Assembly (NCBI GenBank): GCA_016278485.1
Contig: JADQBT010000029.1
Coordinates: 1-43,587 of the forward strand
Length of the DNA: 43,587 nucleotides
From: Halanaerobiales bacterium
GTDB lineage: Bacteria > Bacillota > Halanaerobiia > Halanaerobiales > Halanaerobiaceae
Reading direction: 5' to 3'
Shown here: positions 16,913-26,201 of the stretch, one piece after another
Numbering within the stretch: the stretch's first letter is position 1
How the letters are laid out: each line of letters begins with the position of its first letter
Position numbers and translations under genes: made by a program
Notes under the pieces: generated by a model
Database searches by the model: none
The model's input: the letters and a program-made list of their open reading frames with translations, nothing else
What the model was told of the DNA's origin: nothing

Positions 16913-18451
16913 TTAGTTTTCGCTACTGGTGATTAACCAGGGTAAAATTACTCCATCTGGAGAAAAAACTGGCTCTACTTCAGTAGTCCAGACAGGTGTT
17001 TTAACTCCATGGGTAACCCAGATTCCTATCGAATCATCATTCATCAGTTGCTGCATTTTTCGATAGTTTTTAGCCCGTTTGTTATTATTGAGAGTTGTTT
17101 CTGCTTCCTGCCAGAGTCTATCATATTCCTTATTTGACCAGTGGAAGAGATTCCATTTTCCAAGCTGTTCACTCAAATTCCACTGGAAATTATAACCCGG
17201 ATCAACAGTATTGGTAAATCTGGCATAAGTAATATCATAACTACCTTCCTGCCAGCGTTCTATTTTTGGACCGACTTCCATGGCTTTAACATTTAATTTA
17301 ATGTTAAATTGAGACAGTTGATCCTGAATTAAAGCTCCAATCAATCTTCTTTCCTCTGTTGCATCAGTAACATATTCCAGCTCAAGACCTTCTCCTTCTG
17401 GATAACCAGCCTCTGCCAGCAGATTCCAGACATAATCTTCTCCTACTTCTTCCAGCTTAAAATCAGGAGCCTTCCAGTAACCGGTCATATCTTCAAGCAA
17501 AATAGAATAGGCTCTTTCTGCCTTGCCGGCAAAGGCACCAATTAAAATTTCTTCTGGATTAATTATATACCTTAAGGCCTCTCTTAATTTTTTATTATTT
17601 AATGGCTCCTTGCTAGTATTGAAAGCAACATATTGAATTGCCAGATCTGGATAAATTTCAGCTGCAAACTCCTCCATCTGACTTATCTGATCAAAATTAT
17701 CAAGGGTAAGCTGTCCAATATCAATCTCTCCTGACTGTAAAGCCAGCTCCTGTGATGTAGGATCAGACATCGGCATAAATACTATTTCTCCATATTCCGC
17801 CTCCGCCTCAAAATAATTTTCATTTTTCTGCAGGGTTATATTATTATTGACATCCCATTCTTTAAATAGATAAGGTCCCGTACCAATCGGGTTGCTGGCA
17901 AATTCTTCTCGCCCCATCTCTTCAACTGCTTTTTTGCTGACAATCAAGCCGGCATTAAAAGGTAAGGTGGAGGTGAAAAGCCTTCCCATTGGCTGACTTA
18001 AAATCAATTTAACTGTATATTGATCAATAATCTCAACTCGTTCTAAATTGCTGAATGACTGAGCTTCTGGAGATTTTGCATCTTCGGCGATTATTCTCTC
18101 AAAAGAGAATTTAACATCCTCAGCAGTAAATTCTCCGTAATCTTTATGGAACTCTATTCCTTTTTTTAGCTGAAAAGTGATTTCTGTGTCATCTTCCGAA
18201 ATTTCCCAATCTTCCGCGAGATCAGGTACTACCTTAAATGTTCCCGGCTTATATTTAACCAGCCCATTAAAAATTGAATTCATTACAGGCCAATCAGATA
18301 AAACCCGCTGCAGATATGCTGGATCAAGTGTCTGAGCTCTACCAGGAATGGCAATCTTAAGGCTCTCATTTTGAGCAGCTGCCGGATTGGTTAAAAGTCC
18401 TAAAAACAAAACAGTGATTATGAATAAGTATATATATTTATTTTTTAACAT
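16913..18451 (-). CDS. oppA: Extracellular solute-binding protein, family 5 (OppA-like)
   Basis: A 512-residue periplasmic-type binding protein that captures peptide (or nickel-chelate) ligand for the OppBCDF channel. After a signal peptide (basic start, hydrophobic core, NPAAAQ cleavage site) come the family 5 features LDPAYLQ, FQLKKGIEFHKDYGEFTAEDVKFSFERI, SNPIGTGPYLFKEW and AYNTSK-like VAFNTSKEPL. ATG 18451 is chosen because GGAGG lies six bases upstream; an in-frame ATG at 18475 lacks one. There is no lipobox cysteine, unlike most monoderm Firmicute homologues. That fits release into a true periplasm. The ligand is not predictable. Confidence 0.92.
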   Translation of the reverse strand: MLKNKYIYLFIITVLFLGLLTNPAAAQNESLKIAIPGRAQTLDPAYLQRVLSDWPVMNSIFNGLVKYKPGTFKVVPDLAEDWEISEDDTEITFQLKKGIEFHKDYGEFTAEDVKFSFERIIAEDAKSPEAQSFSNLERVEIIDQYTVKLILSQPMGRLFTSTLPFNAGLIVSKKAVEEMGREEFASNPIGTGPYLFKEWDVNNNITLQKNENYFEAEAEYGEIVFMPMSDPTSQELALQSGEIDIGQLTLDNFDQISQMEEFAAEIYPDLAIQYVAFNTSKEPLNNKKLREALRYIINPEEILIGAFAGKAERAYSILLEDMTGYWKAPDFKLEEVGEDYVWNLLAEAGYPEGEGLELEYVTDATEERRLIGALIQDQLSQFNIKLNVKAMEVGPKIERWQEGSYDITYARFTNTVDPGYNFQWNLSEQLGKWNLFHWSNKEYDRLWQEAETTLNNNKRAKNYRKMQQLMNDDSIGIWVTHGVKTPVWTTEVEPVFSPDGVILPWLITSSEN

Positions 18452-18480
18452 TTTGACCTCCTTTGATTCTCTCATCTTCC

Positions 18481-19056
18481 CTATCTATATTCTGGATTTG
18501 GATGATCAAAGCTGCAGCCTGCATCCCAGGCACTGCGCTGATTTCCGTAGGCAGTAATTCCATCATTTTCTTTAAGCATTTTGGCCAGATGCATTAAATT
18601 CCAGGTCATAAAGGTTGTATTTCTCTGGGTAAAATCATTTTCCGGTCCACCTGAATTTTCATCTAAATAGGAAGGCCCTGGTCCAACTGCACCAATCCAG
18701 CCTGCATCTACCTAAGGTGGGATAGTAAAACCAAGATGCTGCAGAGAATAGAGAATCTCCATTCCACAGTGTTTAATTCCATCTTCATTTCCAGTAACTA
18801 TACAGCCTCCTGCTCGTCCATAATAAGCATACTGACCTTTATCATTGAGTTCTCCTGATTGTCCATATAATCTCTCAATTACCCGCTGGCAGACTGAAGT
18901 TATTTCCATAATTGCCTTTGCTACATCCATTAAACCTCTTGTATTTGAGGTCTGTGGTGATTTTTTTAAAGTACAGTTGATAAATAAAGCCTTTAAATCA
19001 GAAAAATCTTCGCTATTTTCTTCACATAGCCTAATTTGTTTTTCATTTAACTCCAT
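18481..19056 (-). pseudogene. Decayed NAD(P)H-dependent FMN reductase/flavodoxin-family gene
   Basis: The frame starts at ATG 19056 with GGAGG upstream and reads LKALFINCTLKKSPQTSNTR, a typical FMN-reductase N-terminus. About 50 family residues (the loop through the ADI..GTPIWLG region) are missing between AIMEITSV and CQRVIERLYG. The frame then meets TAG at 18714-18712, right after LGFTIPP. Reading on in the same frame gives VDAGWIGAVGPGPSYLDE and ends AWDAGCSFDHPNPEYR with its own stop at 18483-18481, exactly the family C-terminus. One nonsense change plus one in-frame deletion therefore mark a pseudogene. It is the former first gene of the opp operon, 29 bp ahead of oppA. Confidence 0.8.
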
Positions 19057-19087
19057 TTTTCAGCCTCCTCATTAACATAGACATTTA

Positions 19088-19099
19088 TTATCCGAGTTT
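19088..19099. promoter_or_regulatory. shared motif, candidate Rrf2 operator (opp operon)
   Basis: AAACTCGGATAA on the minus strand, 32 bp upstream of the decayed flavoprotein gene that heads the opp operon. Identical to the 12-mer at 12498-12509, and both have TTAA six or seven bases before it. Confidence 0.5.
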
Positions 19100-19210
19100 A
19101 TGTTAAATTAATTATAATATACTGATAAGAAATTTACAAGGATAACTCTAAATGATAAATTAATTACCCAATTTTAATTAATATAGGGACTAGTTAAAAT
19201 AGCGCAGTAT

Positions 19211-19600
19211 TTACAGCATATATGAAATATCAGAAGCTAGAGTTGGATAGGAAAATATCAACTTCTTAATTTCTGTCACCGATAGATCCGTTTTTATAAA
19301 CATCGCAAATAGGTTAATAATCTCTTGAGCACCACAGCGAGCAGCTATATGAGCAAATTCAAATGCTATATAACCTGTCTCGATCCTGGATAGCATTTCA
19401 TCTACAAATTTCTGTTAAATGTCATCACTTCTTTTCGATTTATTCTGGGAGTTCAAACAATTCCTTTACCCTGTAGATGATTAGCATGATAGAGAACCTC
19501 GGTTGGGCCAATTAACATCTTTTTGAGATCACAACCTCGAAGAGAGCTGGTTCCACCATATAATCAGACTCAATCACCGTTAAATACCTCAGTGATATAT
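19211..19600 (-). pseudogene. Remnant of a pyridine nucleotide-disulfide oxidoreductase gene
   Basis: Pieces of a glutathione/mercuric-reductase-like enzyme remain in order on the minus strand. VIESDY is followed after a one-base frameshift by GGTSSLRGCDLKKMLIGPTEV and LQGKGIV. In intact proteins this is the redox-active CxxxxC; the first Cys is Ser here. A later frame joins the NAD-binding start GYIAFEFAHIAARCGA directly to the C-terminal EIINLFAMFIKTDLSVTEIKKLIFSYPTLASDISYML-type dimerisation end, losing roughly 200 residues at a shared GA dipeptide. Stops and shifts make it non-functional. The left end of the CRISPR array begins about 100 bp further on. Confidence 0.75.
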
Positions 19601-19700
19601 ACAGTATTTTACAATTATATAGGATGTTTCTAGCTGAAAATTGTCGTTATGACACGGATTATAGAGAAAGCTATAAATATAAAGCGCTTCGATATAACTC

Positions 19701-19736
19701 CTTTAGTCTCCTAGTTAACGGAGTGGTAATTGTAAG
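19701..19736 (-). repeat. degenerate leader-distal terminal repeat
   Basis: Reads CTTTAGTCTCC instead of CTTTCAGTCTCC, so one base of the tag region is lost (36 bp). Degeneration of the last repeat is normal at the end furthest from the leader. Confidence 0.9.
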
Positions 19737-20436
19737 AATTCAATAGCTTGCTTTTTGTAGTCTGAAATTGGACTTTCAGTCTCCTAGTTAACGGAGTGGT
19801 AATTGTAAGAGCACCTCCTGGCACCCAGCACCACCTTGTGCAGTTCCTTTCAGTCTCCTAGTTAACGGAGTGGTAATTGTAAGGTTATGGAACAAAACGC
19901 ATAAATACAAATTTGATAAATACTTTCAGTCTCCTAGTTAACGGAGTGGTAATTGTAAGGTGATAAAGCCGATGATCCCGGACGTGAAGAGAGACTTTCA
20001 GTCTCCTAGTTAACGGAGTGGTAATTGTAAGATTAATTTTTTTCGATTCATTGTCAGCAACTGACTTCCTTTCAGTCTCCTAGTTAACGGAGTGGTAATT
20101 GTAAGAGAGTTCCTGAAGAGATACTCTGGAACATTCACCAGCTTTCAGTCTCCTAGTTAACGGAGTGGTAATTGTAAGTTCTGGAAGTTCTGGCTTCCCC
20201 GGAACATTTCCATCGCTTTCAGTCTCCTAGTTAACGGAGTGGTAATTGTAAGGACATTTTTTTATTTACTCGCTAAAAATCAATATTTACTTTCAGTCTC
20301 CTAGTTAACGGAGTGGTAATTGTAAGTAGAGGCTGGTTGCATGTATATGAGACACCTTTTCGGCCTTTCAGTCTCCTAGTTAACGGAGTGGTAATTGTAA
20401 GGAAGATGAAAACTTTATATTGGCTGGCAAGTCAAT

Positions 20437-20479
20437 CTTTCAGTCTCCTAGTTAACGGAGTGGTAGTGGTAATTGTAAG
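20437..20479 (-). repeat. expanded 43-bp CRISPR repeat
   Basis: This eleventh repeat from the left carries a tandem duplication of GTGGTA, making GGAGTGGTAGTGGTAATT. The stem and the ACTGAAAG tag are untouched; the extra six bases fall in the repeat part that becomes the 3' side of the neighbouring crRNA. Confidence 0.95.
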
Positions 20480-23400
20480 AATATGACTAAAGAAATTAAT
20501 AATTGGGCAGAGGCAGCCTTTCAGTCTCCTAGTTAACGGAGTGGTAATTGTAAGAGGCAATATGTGATATTTTCTATATATATAATAAGGTCTTTCAGTC
20601 TCCTAGTTAACGGAGTGGTAATTGTAAGTTGAAAATTATTGCGAACGACGCGGTGATTATTATGTCTTTCAGTCTCCTAGTTAACGGAGTGGTAATTGTA
20701 AGCTTTGGATCTCCATTAATGTGGTGGACTATCTCATCCTTTCAGTCTCCTAGTTAACGGAGTGGTAATTGTAAGTGTAAATTGCTTGACAATGACTAAA
20801 ACGTCATATATAACTTTCAGTCTCCTAGTTAACGGAGTGGTAATTGTAAGTTACTCTGTCATCATGATAACCAGTAGGAGCACCTGCTTTCAGTCTCCTA
20901 GTTAACGGAGTGGTAATTGTAAGTGCATATTATATCTAGTTTATAGCTGATTTTATATCCTTTCAGTCTCCTAGTTAACGGAGTGGTAATTGTAAGAAAA
21001 CCCCGTCATATCAGACGTTAACAGAACATAGAGATAGCTTTCAGTCTCCTAGTTAACGGAGTGGTAATTGTAAGGTTAGAGGAAATGATGGACCCGATTA
21101 GCGAGAAAGCGCTTTCAGTCTCCTAGTTAACGGAGTGGTAATTGTAAGGCTGTACCTAATGTTGGATGGATTGCAAGAAGGTTACCTTTCAGTCTCCTAG
21201 TTAACGGAGTGGTAATTGTAAGTAAAGAAATTAAATTAATTATGTTTGACAAAAAACAACTTTCAGTCTCCTAGTTAACGGAGTGGTAATTGTAAGCCTG
21301 GTCAGTTAAGGATGAAGCTTCTGGTGAATTGAGAATCTTTCAGTCTCCTAGTTAACGGAGTGGTAATTGTAAGGAGAGACTAAATGCTGACATTACTCGG
21401 AATACTTCTAGCTTTCAGTCTCCTAGTTAACGGAGTGGTAATTGTAAGGGAACGTTATGTTTCGTGTTAGGAGCAATCATGAGCAGCTTTCAGTCTCCTA
21501 GTTAACGGAGTGGTAATTGTAAGGTTATTAGAGAATTGACAAGTGATAAAGCAAGTTGTAGCCTTTCAGTCTCCTAGTTAACGGAGTGGTAATTGTAAGT
21601 ACCTGCTGGGCTAATGTCCAGCAGGTTTTTGTATAACTTTCAGTCTCCTAGTTAACGGAGTGGTAATTGTAAGTCCAAGATTTTTTACCTCTCTTTCCCA
21701 AATTCTTGACCTTTCAGTCTCCTAGTTAACGGAGTGGTAATTGTAAGGCAGTTTACAAACTGCTGTTCATAGTAAGAAGAAAACTTTCAGTCTCCTAGTT
21801 AACGGAGTGGTAATTGTAAGCTTTGCAAGCATAGGATATAAGCTCCTGAGTCATGTATCTTTCAGTCTCCTAGTTAACGGAGTGGTAATTGTAAGTCTCT
21901 GAGACCTTCTCCCAGCATACCATAGTTTTCTCTTTCAGTCTCCTAGTTAACGGAGTGGTAATTGTAAGATTCTTTGAGGGTGTTCTCTTGAGATGGAACA
22001 CCCTACTTTCAGTCTCCTAGTTAACGGAGTGGTAATTGTAAGATTAGAAAAAATCGATAATTTAGAAAGAAAACAGGACACTTTCAGTCTCCTAGTTAAC
22101 GGAGTGGTAATTGTAAGTGGAGATAATGATGGAACCTTTGCCAGTTTTACACTTGGCTTTCAGTCTCCTAGTTAACGGAGTGGTAATTGTAAGAGAACAT
22201 GCAGAGAACATGGAATTAGAACAGTTTGTGCCTTTCAGTCTCCTAGTTAACGGAGTGGTAATTGTAAGTTTCCCCATTTTTTATATACTTCATCAACACT
22301 TACAAACTTTCAGTCTCCTAGTTAACGGAGTGGTAATTGTAAGATTGATAGTATTAATCAAGGAAGTGTATTTTTTCCAAACTTTCAGTCTCCTAGTTAA
22401 CGGAGTGGTAATTGTAAGCTGGGGCCCTTGCGACAGGAAAATTAAAATCAATGGGCTTTCAGTCTCCTAGTTAACGGAGTGGTAATTGTAAGGTTATGGG
22501 AATTTGGGTTCAAGAATGTAGTTGCTTTCTTTCAGTCTCCTAGTTAACGGAGTGGTAATTGTAAGATACTTTTGATGGTGAGAAAGTAATAGTCAATCAT
22601 AACTTTCAGTCTCCTAGTTAACGGAGTGGTAATTGTAAGAACTTCTGGATCAATGGGTTTCACTTATGCAAATGCTTTCAGTCTCCTAGTTAACGGAGTG
22701 GTAATTGTAAGTTAAAAAAGATTTTTGATGTATCAGAACAAGCGATGGCTTTCAGTCTCCTAGTTAACGGAGTGGTAATTGTAAGCCAAAATATTCATCT
22801 ACTAATCCTTCATCAAAATTCTTTCAGTCTCCTAGTTAACGGAGTGGTAATTGTAAGGAGAGAACTACTGGCGGAGTTAGAGGAAATGGGTGCTTTCAGT
22901 CTCCTAGTTAACGGAGTGGTAATTGTAAGGTAACAGTCTTGGTTTCAATTATGACGACGGTGGACTTTCAGTCTCCTAGTTAACGGAGTGGTAATTGTAA
23001 GCTGACAACAAAAAAGAAAAACTAATTAAAGAGATCACCTTTCAGTCTCCTAGTTAACGGAGTGGTAATTGTAAGGTATTAAGTCATGTTTTTCCATTGT
23101 TTTTTAACTTCCTTTCAGTCTCCTAGTTAACGGAGTGGTAATTGTAAGGTGATAACAGATTCCTGGAAGATATCAGGAATACCTTCTTTCAGTCTCCTAG
23201 TTAACGGAGTGGTAATTGTAAGTCATAATTGAAGCCCAGACTGTTACCCAGTACTGCCCTTTCAGTCTCCTAGTTAACGGAGTGGTAATTGTAAGTCATC
23301 ATCAGTTATGTCTGGCCTTTGCATTGAATCATCCTTTCAGTCTCCTAGTTAACGGAGTGGTAATTGTAAGCTCGATAATCAGCTATAGGAATGCCTGTTA

Positions 23401-26023
23401 CTAGCTTCTTTCAGTCTCCTAGTTAACGGAGTGGTAATTGTAAGTGCTGACTGACAAACTCAAAGAAGGTGACATTGTTGACTTTCAGTCTCCTAGTTAA
23501 CGGAGTGGTAATTGTAAGCTGCAGAAGCGTGCCATATATCTTGTGTTCTTTTGAGCTTTCAGTCTCCTAGTTAACGGAGTGGTAATTGTAAGATGAGCAA
23601 GCATTCCGCCAAGTGTATTCCACTCGATCTTTCAGTCTCCTAGTTAACGGAGTGGTAATTGTAAGGATGCACAAAAAGGCAATACCGATACAATTATTTA
23701 TAGCTTTCAGTCTCCTAGTTAACGGAGTGGTAATTGTAAGAACTCCTGGCGAAACAAAGTATTTTGATGATAATGGCTTTCAGTCTCCTAGTTAACGGAG
23801 TGGTAATTGTAAGCTGGCAAGATTATATTGCTAACCAGTTGCAATCAACACTTTCAGTCTCCTAGTTAACGGAGTGGTAATTGTAAGATGATGATGGTGG
23901 CCGAGTTAAAGTTTATTACGTTGCTTTCAGTCTCCTAGTTAACGGAGTGGTAATTGTAAGTATTGAAACTATCGCGGATGATCTGAAAGAAAATCTCTTT
24001 CAGTCTCCTAGTTAACGGAGTGGTAATTGTAAGTTTGCAAACAACGCCGGCGCTCATAACAGCATTTACAGCTTTCAGTCTCCTAGTTAACGGAGTGGTA
24101 ATTGTAAGAACTTAAAGAACACTGGCAGAATTCATTTGTAAGGTCCTTTCAGTCTCCTAGTTAACGGAGTGGTAATTGTAAGTCTTTACCGGACTCTGAG
24201 TCAATATTTCCAGAATTCTTTCAGTCTCCTAGTTAACGGAGTGGTAATTGTAAGATAAGTCATATAATGGTGGCCATGGCTGCACTTTCTGCTTTCAGTC
24301 TCCTAGTTAACGGAGTGGTAATTGTAAGCTTGCCGTCTCTAATATCAATCATTCTATTCCACTCGTGACTTTCAGTCTCCTAGTTAACGGAGTGGTAATT
24401 GTAAGAATAAATTATCCGGAGGGAAGCAGTGATGCAGCTGATCTTTCAGTCTCCTAGTTAACGGAGTGGTAATTGTAAGTAAAGACAAGTTCAAAAGATT
24501 CTTCGAGGCTGAGAACTTTCAGTCTCCTAGTTAACGGAGTGGTAATTGTAAGAGTTGGCAGTAGATGGCCTGATCAAGAAAGGTGTTACTTTCAGTCTCC
24601 TAGTTAACGGAGTGGTAATTGTAAGTCAATACTCTTTGGCAAAACTGGTCCGTTTAGATTTCTTTCAGTCTCCTAGTTAACGGAGTGGTAATTGTAAGTT
24701 TACATAGATACCAAAGATACAATTTTAGGTTGCTACTTTCAGTCTCCTAGTTAACGGAGTGGTAATTGTAAGAGAGCAAGTTGCCCCTTGCCCTGCTCAT
24801 ATTTACTTCTTTCAGTCTCCTAGTTAACGGAGTGGTAATTGTAAGGTGAAAAAAGTCGAACATTTATGTTGGAGCCAGATGACACTTTCAGTCTCCTAGT
24901 TAACGGAGTGGTAATTGTAAGTTAATGCTTTGTCTCTGTTTTCTTTAACGGTATAAACTTTCAGTCTCCTAGTTAACGGAGTGGTAATTGTAAGGTGGTG
25001 GAATTTGTTATATTTGTAGTTCTGACGAAATCTTTCAGTCTCCTAGTTAACGGAGTGGTAATTGTAAGAGGCGTTTTTGATGTGATAGACACTGATCAAG
25101 GAAGTCTTTCAGTCTCCTAGTTAACGGAGTGGTAATTGTAAGATAACATCATAAGTATAACCTCCAGCAATGTTGCTCTTTCAGTCTCCTAGTTAACGGA
25201 GTGGTAATTGTAAGGGCGGATGGAAAAGTGCAACTGGTTGATAACAAAACCTTTCAGTCTCCTAGTTAACGGAGTGGTAATTGTAAGTCAATAGGAACAT
25301 CATAGCCAAAGCCTTCAAATAGTCTTTCAGTCTCCTAGTTAACGGAGTGGTAATTGTAAGCTCTACATCTTCAATTAATTCGTTCTTAATATCCCAACTT
25401 TCAGTCTCCTAGTTAACGGAGTGGTAATTGTAAGTTTAGCAACTCTTCAATCTTTTCTTTATCAGTCATCTTTCAGTCTCCTAGTTAACGGAGTGGTAAT
25501 TGTAAGATAAGGTTGCTGACTGGGATGATGCTAAGGAATATGACTTTCAGTCTCCTAGTTAACGGAGTGGTAATTGTAAGAGGAGAAATATTATATGCAG
25601 CTGTCACTCAGCTTGACTTTCAGTCTCCTAGTTAACGGAGTGGTAATTGTAAGAAACGCAAGATACATTAGGCACAGCTAAGCCAGCATTTCTTTCAGTC
25701 TCCTAGTTAACGGAGTGGTAATTGTAAGCTACTTATAATAGTGGTTACAATGTGGCAACGAGTAACTTTCAGTCTCCTAGTTAACGGAGTGGTAATTGTA
25801 AGACCAGGATAAAAAAAGGTGATGCTAGTTTCAAAAAATCTTTCAGTCTCCTAGTTAACGGAGTGGTAATTGTAAGCAGCAAAAAAAGCACTGGAAGAAG
25901 TGGTGGAGGACCCTTTCAGTCTCCTAGTTAACGGAGTGGTAATTGTAAGAGAAAATGAAGGCTACAGTAATAGAAAGCGTTAACCTCTTTCAGTCTCCTA
26001 GTTAACGGAGTGGTAATTGTAAG

Positions 26024-26201
26024 AGCAATTTAACTCTAGTATAAACCCCAACAAAACAGGAATCTTCACATGCCAGCACATTGAATTTAATAAAAGAACT
26101 TCGCAATAGTATTTTCTGCACAATACCCCCTGCTATTTTCGAAATATAATTTATAACTACATATTTTTAATTCAATAATAAACATAAAAATCCTTTAATT
26201 T
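26024..26201 (-). promoter_or_regulatory. presumed CRISPR leader
   Basis: A 178-bp AT-rich non-coding stretch between the end of the csa1-like gene and the first perfect repeat. It is on the side expected for the leader from repeat orientation and from the decayed repeat at the other end. No strong -35/-10 pair stands out; a TTGAAT followed after 16 bases by TAAATT on the minus strand is the best weak candidate. Confidence 0.65.

Larger units (their letters stand above)
19701..26023 (-). CRISPR. CRISPR array, 86 repeats of 37 bp with 85 spacers
   Basis: By direct count there are 86 repeats; 84 appear to be the standard 37 bp. On the plus strand each begins CTTTCAGTCTCC and ends GGTAATTGTAAG. 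Spacers are 35-41 bp (mean about 37). Transcription is assigned to the minus strand. Read that way the repeat contains a CTCC/GGAG stem around an eight-base loop, followed by the eight-base end ACTGAAAG, the usual Cas6-made 5' tag of type I crRNAs. The first repeat at the left is degenerate while those at the right are perfect, and the cas genes and presumed leader lie on the right, all agreeing with growth from the right end. Six-frame translations of the array (FSLLVNGVVIV and similar) are not genes. Confidence 0.98.

Noticed and set aside
18712-18714. In-frame TAG as a pyrrolysine codon
   Set aside because: The gene also has an internal deletion and the codon is at a non-catalytic spot, so simple nonsense decay explains it better; kept only as a check.
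21600-21636. The terminator-like spacer as a stop signal for array transcription
   Set aside because: Its T-run is on the plus strand; on the transcribed minus strand the hairpin lacks a following T-run, so it should not end the pre-crRNA.
21993-23795. Several 60-117 residue frames in the CRISPR array with repeated FSLLVNGVVIV
   Set aside because: They are translations of the repeat and spacers; no ribosome sites, and the motif recurs with repeat spacing.
22344-25105. An 11-base match (ATCAAGGAAGT) between spacers at 22344-22381 and 25069-25105
   Set aside because: About one such match is expected by chance among 85 spacers.
19701-26023. Self-targeting spacers
   Set aside because: By eye no spacer matched other parts of the window; a proper search was not possible.
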